64,000 nt of DNA from Deltaproteobacteria bacterium (GTDB lineage Bacteria; Lernaellota; Lernaellaia; JACKCT01). The stretch spans positions 62,001 through 126,000 of the forward strand of contig JACKCT010000011.1 of NCBI GenBank assembly GCA_020633895.1, read 5' to 3'. The translations under genes and the position numbers were made by a program. Below the pieces are notes generated by a model. It had not been told where the DNA came from, ran no database searches, and saw only the letters and a list, made by a program, of their open reading frames with translations. This document shows, one piece after another, positions 26,557 to 34,722 of the stretch (the stretch's first letter is position 1; every line of letters starts with the position of its first letter).

Positions 26557-28212
26557 TTATTTTTGCAGGAGCCAACGAACAATCGTCGTGACCGCCTCGT
26601 CGGCCACCCGCCGGTCCGGATCGGCGTAGCTGCCGACGGTGCCTCGGGAGGCGACCAGGAAATGGTCCAACTCCGGCAATTCGGAGTGCGTGTAAAGGCG
26701 CACGCCCGCCAGCTTTTCGGTCATCGACTTGGTCAATTCGGGAAAGACCTGCCGGTCCTTGCCGAAGCTCAGGTGCAGCACCGGCACCTTGGCCCGCTGC
26801 ACGTCCGCCGCGGGATCCAGGCCGTCCCACTCCCGATAGACGTTCAGATATACAGGCCGCCCGGCAATCACGGCGAAGTCGTCCTTGGACTCGCGCGCTT
26901 TTTCCACCGCCATCATGACCGGGTGGCGGGCGATCGTGCCTTCGTCGAAGGTCGCCTCCTCCTCGGTCAGGCGGCGGCGGATCTGGTCCTCGGCCAGCCG
27001 CGTGAACGACACCGGCGAGGGCGCCAGGGCGATGACCTTGTGCACCACCTCCGGCTCGTCGGCCAAACGCAGGGCCACGTTGCCCCCCTCGCCTAAACCC
27101 ATGGCGGACACGGCGCCCGCGTCCACGTCCTGGCGCGCCTTGAGAAACTTGATGGCGGCCTTGGCGTCGTTTTCGTGCGTCGTGAGGGTGGCGGCGATCA
27201 ACTCGCCCTGGGAGCCGCCCACGCCCCGGTCGTCCCAGGAGAGCACCACGAATCCCGCTTCGGCGATCGCGTCGCAGAGTTGGCCGGAGAGGGTGTCCAG
27301 TTGGGAGTTCTGCTCGATGCCCCGGGCGTCGTGGGCGCCGGTCTCGCTGATGAAGATCAACGCCGGCAGCTTGGGAGCGGCGGCGGCGGGCTTTCGCAAC
27401 AGGCCCGAGAGCTTGGTGACGTTGCCTGCCGGGTCGACCGAATCGAAAGTCACTTTCTCCAGACGCACCGCCCGGGTGATGACGTTCGTCGGCTCGGGGG
27501 GATCGACGACCGTGCCTCGGTAGTCCTTGAGTTCGGCCAGGATGCCGGTCATGGGCGACTCGACACGGATGACGCGCCCTTCGTTGTCGGCCCAGACGGA
27601 CAAGCCTTCGTCGCCCAGATCCACGAAATAGCGCCGCGCCCGATACCACCGGTCGCCCAGCTTGGCGGCGTGGTTGCCCCGGTCGTCCACGTAGGCCACG
27701 CCCTCGCGGAACTCACTGGGCACCAGGTAGGGGATGGTGCGTCCGAGGCGGTTATCGTCCTTGGCTTTGTGGAGCAGGAGGTTGAAGTGGTGAAAGACGC
27801 CCCGGTCGAGCACGAGCCGGTCGGGCAGGCCGCCGATTTTGCGTTCCATGCGTCCCTGCCCGGTGTTGATGCGCACGCGGAACTGGGCGCCGTCGTGTTT
27901 CATGAACAGCTTGCGAGGCACCCCGGCGACGTAGACGTCCCGCTGATAGTCCCGCAGCGCTCCCGCGGCGTCCAGACGCAATTCGGTCACGTCGGTGATC
28001 TGCGCCTGCTTGGGGCCCTCGCCTTCCCGATGGCTGGTGTTGCCCTCGGCCTTGACGGACCCGTCCTTGTTCCAGTCGATGGTGAACTGCTCCACCGACC
28101 GATCCTCGCCGTCCTCCGTGACGCGGTACGTGCCGCTGATGCTCTCGGCCCATGCCGACAACGCGACGGCCAAGACAAAGATCAAGGCAAGGATGGGGAT
28201 TCGAACGCGCAT
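26557..28212 (-). CDS. Secreted alpha/beta-hydrolase fold protein lacking the nucleophile Ser
   Basis: This exported protein of 551 residues starts MRVRIPILALIFVLAV; the signal peptide ends near AWAES. The first 250 residues are a beta-rich domain of unknown role. An alpha/beta-hydrolase domain follows, with ALIFISETGAHDARGIEQN, FVVLSWDDRGVGGSQGE and a C-terminal LDHFLVASRG with a candidate catalytic His; an Asp in FGKDRQVFP fits the acid. At the nucleophile elbow, where relatives read GHSEGG, this protein reads GLGEGG: Gly374 replaces Ser, confirmed in the DNA. It may therefore be a non-hydrolytic binding protein or use another residue. A family 1 repeat lies upstream. Confidence 0.8.
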   Translation of the reverse strand: MRVRIPILALIFVLAVALSAWAESISGTYRVTEDGEDRSVEQFTIDWNKDGSVKAEGNTSHREGEGPKQAQITDVTELRLDAAGALRDYQRDVYVAGVPRKLFMKHDGAQFRVRINTGQGRMERKIGGLPDRLVLDRGVFHHFNLLLHKAKDDNRLGRTIPYLVPSEFREGVAYVDDRGNHAAKLGDRWYRARRYFVDLGDEGLSVWADNEGRVIRVESPMTGILAELKDYRGTVVDPPEPTNVITRAVRLEKVTFDSVDPAGNVTKLSGLLRKPAAAAPKLPALIFISETGAHDARGIEQNSQLDTLSGQLCDAIAEAGFVVLSWDDRGVGGSQGELIAATLTTHENDAKAAIKFLKARQDVDAGAVSAMGLGEGGNVALRLADEPEVVHKVIALAPSPVSFTRLAEDQIRRRLTEEEATFDEGTIARHPVMMAVEKARESKDDFAVIAGRPVYLNVYREWDGLDPAADVQRAKVPVLHLSFGKDRQVFPELTKSMTEKLAGVRLYTHSELPELDHFLVASRGTVGSYADPDRRVADEAVTTIVRWLLQK

Positions 28213-28317
28213 GGTCGGTGGAACCTTCGGGATTGGGCCCAAGGGACAATTTCAAGGTCGCCCTTGGTAGCAAATCGGGGGTGGAAAGGCAATTTGTGAA
28301 GTTGTCGGGTGGGATAT

Positions 28318-28424
28318 GGGTGCCGCACTCCTAGGCCGACGAAGTCGGGCAAGGGTGTGCAAGGTCAATCCACGCGAATTCACACCTTCTCTCGGACGTT
28401 CGTCCTCGCGAAAGTGTGGCACCC
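28318..28424. repeat. Family 1 palindromic repeat, copy 2
   Basis: The left arm GGGTGCCGCACTCCTAGG contains the inner hairpin CCGACGAAGTCGG. The right arm runs from CACACCTTC to GAAAGTGTGGCACCC. It lies 17 bases downstream of the radical SAM gene stop (minus strand) and upstream of the hydrolase gene. Arm order matches copy 1. Confidence 0.85.
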
Positions 28425-28440
28425 GAGTGCGCTTGCCCCC

Positions 28441-29400
28441 CTACTCCGGCCCCACGAACGTCGCGCGGCCCTCATGTTCGATCTGGCGGATCTTGCCTTC
28501 GCCGATGAGGCGATTGAGCAGGCCGCGAGCTTCGGACGGGTCCATGGCCATGGAGCGAATCATGTCCTGCGCGTCCACCGCCCGGCGGGAGACCAGCGAC
28601 AGCACCTGCCGCTCCGCGTCCTCGTCGGCGGGCCGCCGCTCGTGGGGCACGAACGCGCCGATGACCTCCACATGGGGCGCGCCGTATTCGCGCATTTTGG
28701 CGGCAATCGCCTCCATCTCGTCGTGCGTCAGGCCGACGGCTTTTTTGTGCCAACCCGGCCGATGCACCGTGTTGAGCTGCACCGCGTCCGGGCGGATCTT
28801 CGCCGCCGCCTCGGCCAGCAGACGCACCTCGTCCTCGTCGTCGTTCAGGCCCTTGCAAAAGAAGATCTCCAGGTCGATCTCGCCGGGAAATTCGTCGCGA
28901 AAGGCGATGAGCCCTTCGACCATTGCGTCGGCCTTGATGGACGGCAGGGCGCGGTTGATTTTGTGCATCGTGTCTTGTCGGACCGCGTCGAGGGAAGGCA
29001 TGACCACGTCGGCCATCGCCAGTTCCTTGCGAATGTCGGGAAACATGATCGTCGCCGAGTTGGTGATGATCGCGATTTTCGTGTCGCACACTTCTCGGAT
29101 GACGCGGATCACGTCCGCCAGGCGGGAATAGAGCGTCGGCTCGCCGTTGCCCGCGAAGGTGATGAAGTCCAGGCCTTCGTGGGGCAGGTAGTCGCGCAAC
29201 TCCGCCTCCACGTCCTCGAACGGCACGAACTCGCCCCGCTCGCCGGGCATGCGCGTGGTGGGGCCGCATTCGCAGTAGGGGCAGTTGAAGTTGCAGACCT
29301 TCTGCGGGAACAGATCGATCCCCAGCGACAACCCCAGGCGCCGGGACGGCACCGGGCCGAAGAGGTAGCGATAGGATTTCGGTTGGGCGTTGTCGGTCAT
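28441..29400 (-). CDS. Radical SAM protein
   Basis: This cytoplasmic iron-sulfur enzyme of 319 residues opens with YRYLFGPVPSRRLGLSLGIDL, a start seen in MoaA/COG0731-related radical SAM proteins. The S-adenosylmethionine cluster motif CNFNCPYC has Cys at 36, 40 and 43. ITFAGNGEPTLY is the following SAM-binding glycine motif. The barrel continues to about residue 230, and the last 80 residues form a small helical region that looks like a winged helix (DPSEARGLLNRLIGEGKI). The reaction is unknown. It follows a DUF2155-like lipoprotein by 27 bases, without a clear ribosome-binding site. Confidence 0.88.
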   Translation of the reverse strand: MTDNAQPKSYRYLFGPVPSRRLGLSLGIDLFPQKVCNFNCPYCECGPTTRMPGERGEFVPFEDVEAELRDYLPHEGLDFITFAGNGEPTLYSRLADVIRVIREVCDTKIAIITNSATIMFPDIRKELAMADVVMPSLDAVRQDTMHKINRALPSIKADAMVEGLIAFRDEFPGEIDLEIFFCKGLNDDEDEVRLLAEAAAKIRPDAVQLNTVHRPGWHKKAVGLTHDEMEAIAAKMREYGAPHVEVIGAFVPHERRPADEDAERQVLSLVSRRAVDAQDMIRSMAMDPSEARGLLNRLIGEGKIRQIEHEGRATFVGPE

Positions 29401-29427
29401 GACGAGTCCAAACGAATGACGGGTCGA

Positions 29428-30136
29428 TTACCCCTTGGGCAGCGCCTCGACCATCTGGAAGACGTAGATCGGGTGCTTGGATCATGACCATCTGGGGCAT
29501 GCGCTGGAAGCTCCAGCCGACCATGGGCTCCTGGCCGTCCTCGACGATCTGCAGCTTGGCTCCCGGATTGCGCAGTTCGTCGGACACGGACGTGACGCCC
29601 GCGTCGTCCACCTGCAGCGTCGGCAGCAGGTTGAGGACGGTCACGACGAAGCCCGTGTCGCCCAGCTTGGTCTCTTCGCGCAAGGGAACGTCGAAGTACG
29701 TCTGCTTGCCCGTCTTCTTGTTGACGAGCATCAGCTTGATGCCTTGGAACTTCTCGGCCACGGAGGCCGGTTCGTCGACCTTCTTGTTGGACATGCGCAT
29801 GGCCATCATCGGCGGCATCCCGCCGGAGCTGGGCGGACCGGACGGCGCCGCCTCGCCCATCACGGTCCCGGCCTGGCGGGGGGGCGCGGCGGGAGCGGGG
29901 GCGTCGGTCCCGCCCGCTTGCTGTTCGGCCTGTTGCTCGGCCAGCAGCTTGGCCTTCATCGCGTCCATCTGCTCCTGCGTGAGCGTGGGACCGCGCACGA
30001 CCTCGGGCTTGGGCGGCGGGGCGGGCTTTTCGCATCCGGCCAGACCGGCGGCCAACCCGACAGCCAACACCACGGCCGACAGGACCGGCATCATCGACGA
30101 TTTGATGGACAACTTGATGGGCGACTTGATGGACAT
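29428..30136 (-). CDS. DUF2155-like lipoprotein, frameshifted near its 3' end
   Basis: This is a predicted outer- or inner-membrane lipoprotein of about 235 residues. The start at 30136 follows AAGGA by 8 bases. A signal segment ends in the lipobox LAGC, then come a Pro/Ala/Gln-rich linker and a C-terminal domain (KLMLVNKKTGKQTYFDVPL, GWSFQRMPQMVM). At about 29478-29483 the frame breaks: the in-frame sequence turns into an arbitrary chain, while the next frame reads KHPIYVFQMVEALPKG and a stop. That restores the HPIY ending typical of DUF2155. One extra base explains it. This is either a sequencing indel or a recent pseudogene; the protein up to that point is well formed. Confidence 0.75.
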
Positions 30137-30246
30137 CGGAGGCATCCTTTTCGATTTCAAGCGCCGCGACCGGACAACTCGCGGGGGTCGCGGGGAGGGC
30201 GAGACGGGATTCGGGGCCGGGTCGGACATCCGACCCCGGCGAAAAA

Positions 30247-30334
30247 CGGAGAGTGAGGGATTCGAACCCTCGGTACGCTTGTGACGTACACTCGCTTAGC
30301 AGGCGAGCACCTTCGGCCTCTCGGTCAACTCTCC
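30247..30334 (-). tRNA. tRNA-Ser (GCT anticodon)
   Basis: The 88-base gene folds as a class II tRNA. The acceptor arm GGAGAGT pairs with ACTCTCC and has discriminator G. The anticodon stem-loop is CTCGCCTGCTAAGCGAG, the variable arm is long and the T arm is GAGGGTTCGAATCCCTC. The GCT anticodon reads AGY serine codons. CCA is not encoded. It lies 71 bases downstream of a second tRNA-Ser on the same strand. Confidence 0.95.
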
Positions 30335-30405
30335 AACAGATTCCAACAGATGCAAATTCTTCCCGATGCTGATTTTTCAATCGGGCGCGGCGGCGGGCAT
30401 TCCAA

Positions 30406-30489
30406 CGGAGGAGGAGGGATTCGAACCCCCGTGGCATAACGCCTAGCGGTTTTCAAGACCGCCCCCTTAAACCACTCGGGCACTCCTCC
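30406..30489 (-). tRNA. tRNA-Ser (TGA anticodon)
   Basis: This is a class II tRNA of 84 bases. The acceptor GGAGGAG pairs with CTCCTCC and has discriminator G. The anticodon stem-loop is GCGGTCTTGAAAACCGC with TGA as anticodon, reading UCN codons. A long variable arm and the T loop TTCGAAT are clear. It is first of the serine tRNA pair. No CCA is encoded and no integrase is adjacent. Confidence 0.95.
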
Positions 30490-30576
30490 CGATGTTTTCG
30501 GGGGCGCGTGATCCGTCTTCCCCCACGTCGCATGCGTTCGGTCCCAACGCATTCCCACAGCGCCGATCAAGGGCTC

Positions 30577-30605
30577 TCATTAACGGACCCGCACCGCCTT
30601 GTCAA
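30577..30605 (-). promoter_or_regulatory. Possible promoter of the tRNA-Ser pair
   Basis: On the minus strand a perfect TTGACA (30605-30600) is followed, after 17 bases, by TAATGA. The -10 match is weak. It stands about 90 bases upstream of the first tRNA. Confidence 0.35.
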
Positions 30606-30719
30606 CGATCCTCCCCCGCCGTGATCGCGCCATCTCGTTGATTAAATTCGAGGTTTTATCCCGCCGCCATTCGCGATAGAATCGCCGTTCAAACCTCGGG
30701 GCGATTTGGGGGAGAGCCG

Positions 30720-33182
30720 ATGCACCGGACGCGGCGCCTTTGGGCGTGGATGTTGGTTGTCGTGATCGCGGTGACGCTTTCGTCGTTTGCCTGCGATTCG
30801 GACGACGACGACGATGAAGCCGCCACGGACGAGGACTTGGACGGCGACGACGATTGCAAGGACGAAGTCGTCGAGTATCCCGATTATTGCGTCGACATCG
30901 AAAGCGACGATGACGACGACACCGACGGCGATGACGACATGATTTGTAAGGATGATGCCTCCGAAACCGACGCGTTTCTCGCCATCGTCAACCCCTTCAT
31001 CGGCACCGACGGCTTCGCCTGGGGCATCGGCTCCATGTCGCCGGGGCCGCTCACGCCCTTCGGCCTGGTCAAGCTCGGGCCGGACACGCAGTACGAAAAT
31101 TTCTACCTGGGCTTCATCCACTACGCCGGGTATCGCTACGCGGAAAACTTCATTCGCGGCTTCTCCCACACGCACATGCCCTCGACCGGCATCACCGACG
31201 GCGGCCACGTCAACCTGATGCCCGTGCTGGGCATGGACGACGCCAAGGTCACGCTCGACGGCTACAAGGCGCCGTTCTCCCACGACGATGAATCGGCCTC
31301 GCCGGGTTACTACCAGGTGCGTTTGCAGGATTCGCGCATCAACGTGGAGCTGACCGCGAGCCCGCTGGTGGGCTACCATCGCTACACCTTCCCCGCCGAC
31401 GGCGACGCGCCGTATGTCGTCGTCGACGCGGGCTATGCCCTCAACCGCAACGCCGCGAAGGATACCGAAATCACCATCGATCCCGAGGCCCGGGAGATCA
31501 CCGGCCGCTCGATGCAGCAAGGCGGATTCTCCCGCAGCTACGGGGGCGTGACGATCTACTTCGCCGCGAAATTCGACACCGACTTCGCCGACTACGGCAC
31601 GTTTGCCGACGGGGTGCGTTCGCCGGGTGCGACCACGACGACGGGCAAGGCGGCGGGGGCCTATGCGGGCTTCGCGCCGGGAACTCAAACGGCGGGGGCG
31701 CGGGTGGCGGTCTCGTTCATCAGCGTCGAGCAGGCGCGGGCGAATCTGGCCGCCGATGCGTTCGACGATTTCGACGAAGCGCTGGACAACGCCCGGACCC
31801 TCTGGTCCGACTTCCTCCGGCAGGTGACGATCGAAGGCGGCACGCCGGAAGAACGCCGCATCTTCCGCACGGCCCAGTTCCATCTGGGTGTGCTGCCCAC
31901 GCTGATGACCGAGGCCGGCGGCCTTTATCGCGGCTTCGACGGCGAGGTCCATGAGGCGACCGATTTCACGTATTACTCGGACCTGTCGCTGTGGGATACC
32001 TTCCGCACCTTCCACCCGCTCATGGCGCTCATCGACCCGGCGCGCAATCTGGATTTCATCAAATCCGGCGTGGCCATGTGGGAGCAGGGCGGCGCGTTCC
32101 CCAAATGGTCCGGCTGGCTGGGCGAAACCGACGTCATGATCGGGACGCACTACGACACGGTCGTCGCCGACGCCTATCTGAAAGGCAACGCGGGCGTGAA
32201 CAATGAACTGATGCGGAAAATCTGGCCGGGGCTCGTCGAACACGCCACCGAGTTCACCGAACCGGCCGGGCGGCCGGGCATCGAGGACTACATCAACCTG
32301 GGCTATGTCCCCCACGACAAATTCGACCAGTCCGTCTCCCGAACGCAGGAATATGCCCTCAACGACTACTGCCTGGCGCGCCTCGGATACGAGATCGGCG
32401 AAGACGAAATCGCCGACATCCTCTACGAACGCTCCGCCAACTACAAAAACCTTTGGGACGAGCAGACGCGGTACTTCCGCCCGCGCAACGCCGACGGCTC
32501 TTGGCTCGATCCCTTCGATCCGGGCAAGGGGCAGGAGATTTACAGCTTCCTGACCGCCACCGGCTACACCGAAGGCAACGCCCGCCACTGGCGCTGGATG
32601 GTCATGCACGACCCGGACGCCCTGATCGACCTGTTCGACAGCGACGGGCAGTTCGTCGAGCAGCTTAACGAGTTCATGGAACTGGGCATCCCCGACAGCC
32701 CGGACCTGCTGCTCGACCCCTACTACTGGCACGGCAACGAGCCGGATATGCACGCCCCGTATCTGTTCGCCTTCGCCGGGCGGCACGATCTGACCGCCGA
32801 GTGGGTGCGTTGGGTGATGGAGAACCATTACAACACCGGCCCCCTGGGTCTGGACGGCAACGACGACGGCGGCACGCTCTCGGCGTGGTACATCTTCTCG
32901 GCGCTCGGTTTCTTCCCGTTGCCGTGCACGGATATGTACGTCATCGGCAGCCCGATCTTCGACTACGCCGAAATCCCGATGGGCGAGTGCCGCCTGGCGG
33001 TCCAGGTGGAGAACGCCGGATCGGAGAACGTCTACGTCGAGTCGGTCCGCATCAACGGGACGACCCTGACCGAGCCCTACTTCACCCATGACATGATCGC
33101 CAACGGCGGCGTCATCGAATTCGTCATGAGTCCGACCCCGACGGCGTTCGGAACAATCACGGACGAGGACCGAATAGAATAG
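30720..33182 (+). CDS. GH92-family alpha-mannosidase-like lipoprotein with Asp-rich linker
   Basis: This exported glycoside hydrolase of 820 residues belongs to a family that releases mannose from alpha-mannans and N-glycans in a calcium-dependent, inverting reaction. The signal ends at the lipobox SSFAC, and the next 60 residues are dominated by Asp (DSDDDDDEAATDED). The catalytic part from about residue 85 has the GH92 landmarks GSMSPGPLTPFGLVKLGPDT, FSHTHMPSTG, DLSLWDTFRTFHPL, WHGNEPDMHAPYLFAFAG and GNDDGGTLSAWYIFSALGFF. Asp directly follows the lipidated Cys, which in enterobacteria retains lipoproteins in the inner membrane; whether that rule applies here is unknown. GGGGGAG precedes the ATG. 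Confidence 0.92.
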   Translation: MHRTRRLWAWMLVVVIAVTLSSFACDSDDDDDEAATDEDLDGDDDCKDEVVEYPDYCVDIESDDDDDTDGDDDMICKDDASETDAFLAIVNPFIGTDGFAWGIGSMSPGPLTPFGLVKLGPDTQYENFYLGFIHYAGYRYAENFIRGFSHTHMPSTGITDGGHVNLMPVLGMDDAKVTLDGYKAPFSHDDESASPGYYQVRLQDSRINVELTASPLVGYHRYTFPADGDAPYVVVDAGYALNRNAAKDTEITIDPEAREITGRSMQQGGFSRSYGGVTIYFAAKFDTDFADYGTFADGVRSPGATTTTGKAAGAYAGFAPGTQTAGARVAVSFISVEQARANLAADAFDDFDEALDNARTLWSDFLRQVTIEGGTPEERRIFRTAQFHLGVLPTLMTEAGGLYRGFDGEVHEATDFTYYSDLSLWDTFRTFHPLMALIDPARNLDFIKSGVAMWEQGGAFPKWSGWLGETDVMIGTHYDTVVADAYLKGNAGVNNELMRKIWPGLVEHATEFTEPAGRPGIEDYINLGYVPHDKFDQSVSRTQEYALNDYCLARLGYEIGEDEIADILYERSANYKNLWDEQTRYFRPRNADGSWLDPFDPGKGQEIYSFLTATGYTEGNARHWRWMVMHDPDALIDLFDSDGQFVEQLNEFMELGIPDSPDLLLDPYYWHGNEPDMHAPYLFAFAGRHDLTAEWVRWVMENHYNTGPLGLDGNDDGGTLSAWYIFSALGFFPLPCTDMYVIGSPIFDYAEIPMGECRLAVQVENAGSENVYVESVRINGTTLTEPYFTHDMIANGGVIEFVMSPTPTAFGTITDEDRIE

Positions 33183-33205
33183 GCTCCCTTCGAAAGGATC
33201 GATCG

Positions 33206-33631
33206 ATGGAACAACGCTTCACGCTGGTGACGCTCGGCGTGCGGGACCTGGCCAAGAGCACGGCGTTTTTCGAAAAGCTGGGGTGGAAGCGCTCGGTCAA
33301 GGACGCGCCGGGGACGGCGTTCTTCCAGTGCGGCGGCGTGGCACTGGGTCTCTACCCTCGCGACGAATTGGCCGACGACGCGGGGGTGCCCGACGACGGA
33401 CGCGGCTTCGAGGGCATCACCATCGCTCACAATGCCCGCTCCAAGGCGGACGTGGACGCGGTGCTGGCCGAGGCCGTCGCCGCCGGCGCGACGCTCGTCA
33501 AACCGGCCCAGGACGTCTTTTGGGGCGGCTACCACGGCTACTTCGCCGACCTGGACGGCCATCTGTGGGAAGTGGCCTGGAACCCCGGTTTTCCCTTGGA
33601 CGAGAACGGCGCAGTGACGCTGCCGGATTAG
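33206..33631 (+). CDS. VOC-superfamily (glyoxalase-like) protein
   Basis: This 141-residue cytoplasmic protein (MEQRFTLVTLGVRDLAKS) has two beta-alpha-beta-beta-beta halves. It begins FTLVTLGVRDLAKSTAFFEKLGW and ends GYFADLDGHLWEVAWNPGF, with the His/Glu metal positions of the second half. This matches the small VOC proteins annotated as lactoylglutathione lyase or bleomycin resistance-like; the substrate is not inferable. AAAGGA precedes the start by 7 bases. It lies 23 bases after the GH92 gene and is followed at once by a family 1 repeat. Confidence 0.88.
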   Translation: MEQRFTLVTLGVRDLAKSTAFFEKLGWKRSVKDAPGTAFFQCGGVALGLYPRDELADDAGVPDDGRGFEGITIAHNARSKADVDAVLAEAVAAGATLVKPAQDVFWGGYHGYFADLDGHLWEVAWNPGFPLDENGAVTLPD

Positions 33632-33645
33632 TTTCAACGATTGTC

Positions 33646-33755
33646 GGGTGCCACATTTTCACGACGACAAACGTCGTCGGGAAGATGTGAATTTTTCGCG
33701 CACCGCCTTCATTCACACCCTTGCCCGACTTCGTCGGCCTAAGAGTGTGGCACCC
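33646..33755. repeat. Family 1 palindromic repeat, copy 3 (inverted)
   Basis: This has the same design as copies 1 and 2 but in the opposite orientation: the GAAAATGTGGCACCC-type arm comes first (as its complement), and the CCGACTTCGTCGG hairpin arm ends in AGTGTGGCACCC. It begins 15 bases after the VOC stop. Confidence 0.85.
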
Positions 33756-33793
33756 GATATCCTGTCTGTTATGATACTCCCCTGAAGGTTTGC

Positions 33794-34519
33794 ATGGTCT
33801 TTGCGCCCGATGGAGATGCCCGGCTCATGACGCAACGAAGCGCCGCGAAAAAACTCACGCCCAAGGGCGCCGGTCGGCGGGACGAAATCCTACGCAAGGC
33901 CACCGCCGAATTCGCCCGGCGCGGCTACCACGCCACCACCATCACCGACATCCTGGACGGCCTGAGCATCGCGCGAGGCACCTTCTACCAATACTTCGCC
34001 AACAAGCGCGCGATTTTCGAGGAAATCCTCTCCAACCTGCTGGCCCGCTTCGCCGGGTCCATCCGGCCCATCGACATCGACCATCCCACCGCCTCGCCCC
34101 GCCGCCAGTTGCACGACAACATCGTGCGGGTGCTCAACCTGGTGCTGGAAGATCGGGCGATGGCGAAGATCGTCGTGGCCGGGGCGACGGGCATGGACCC
34201 GGAGTTCGACCTGAAGGTGGATCAGTTCACCGAGGCGGTCCGCGCGGCGATCATCCGCTCGCTGTCCAAGGGCATCGAGATGGGCCTGGTGCAGCCGGTG
34301 GACACGGAGCTGACCGCGACGCTGGTCTTCGGCTCGGGCAAGGAGCTGGTGCGCGCGCTGGCCGATCAATCCCCCGACGCGCAAAATGTGGACGAAATCG
34401 CCGAGGCCTACATCGACCTGTTCGCGCGCGGCCTGTTCACCCCCGCCCTGCGCGACGCCCTCGACGACGACGTCGAATCCATCCTGCATACGAGTTCGGG
34501 CCGGAATCCGGTGGAGTAG
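33794..34519 (+). CDS. TetR-family transcriptional regulator
   Basis: This DNA-binding repressor has 241 residues from the ATG at 33794 (GAAGG 5 bases upstream); an ATG at 33827 (MTQRSAAKKLTPKG) is an alternative. The helix-turn-helix lies within KATAEFARRGYHATTITDIL and LSIARGTFYQYFANKRAIFE, the TetR signature. The C-terminal ligand domain is helical and typical in length; the effector is unknown. No target is adjacent; the neighbours are a VOC gene and a broken lipoprotein gene. The TetR/FadR-like palindrome at 22990-23009 is a candidate target elsewhere in the window, but nothing ties the two directly. Confidence 0.92.
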   Translation: MVFAPDGDARLMTQRSAAKKLTPKGAGRRDEILRKATAEFARRGYHATTITDILDGLSIARGTFYQYFANKRAIFEEILSNLLARFAGSIRPIDIDHPTASPRRQLHDNIVRVLNLVLEDRAMAKIVVAGATGMDPEFDLKVDQFTEAVRAAIIRSLSKGIEMGLVQPVDTELTATLVFGSGKELVRALADQSPDAQNVDEIAEAYIDLFARGLFTPALRDALDDDVESILHTSSGRNPVE

Positions 34520-34552
34520 GCGGGTGCGTTGTTGGAGACGATCACGTCCTGA

Positions 34553-34670
34553 CAGAGCCGCGAACCGTAGTGAGCGGTTGGCGACGCCCCGGTACGCAAC
34601 TTTCGGCGACATCGAACAACGTACGTGACGTGCCGTCAGCGTAAACCGCTTACAACGCCAGGCTACGGCG
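34553..34670. repeat. Family 2 repeat, degenerate copy
   Basis: CAGAGCCGCGAACCGTAGTGAGCGGTT (34553-34579) begins 33 bases after the TetR stop. A weaker inverse part with ACCGCTTAC and AGGCTACGGCG follows at 34643-34670. Related copies lie at 40053-40216, 44553-44714, 48085-48198, 54226-54408 and 62602-62765. Confidence 0.7.
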
Positions 34671-34722
34671 AACGCACCGAACAGCTCTGTTTGGGGAACG
34701 TCCTCACGGTCGTCAGCGTGTT

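Noticed and set aside
26516-27649. An N-terminal extension of the HD/OB ribonuclease-like gene reaching 27649
   Set aside because: It overlaps the exported hydrolase gene in another frame and has shadow composition; the ATG at 26515 has a ribosome-binding site and starts the domain properly.
28472-29400. A long open frame running from the DUF2155-like lipoprotein into the antisense-frame region of the radical SAM gene
   Set aside because: The sequence after about 29480 is Arg/Pro/Gly-rich with no domain and overlaps a clear radical SAM gene; the lipoprotein really ends in the next frame at 29428.
30247-30489. The tRNA-Ser pair as an integration site of a genomic island
   Set aside because: No integrase, no duplicated tRNA 3' end in the window and no composition change next to the tRNAs.
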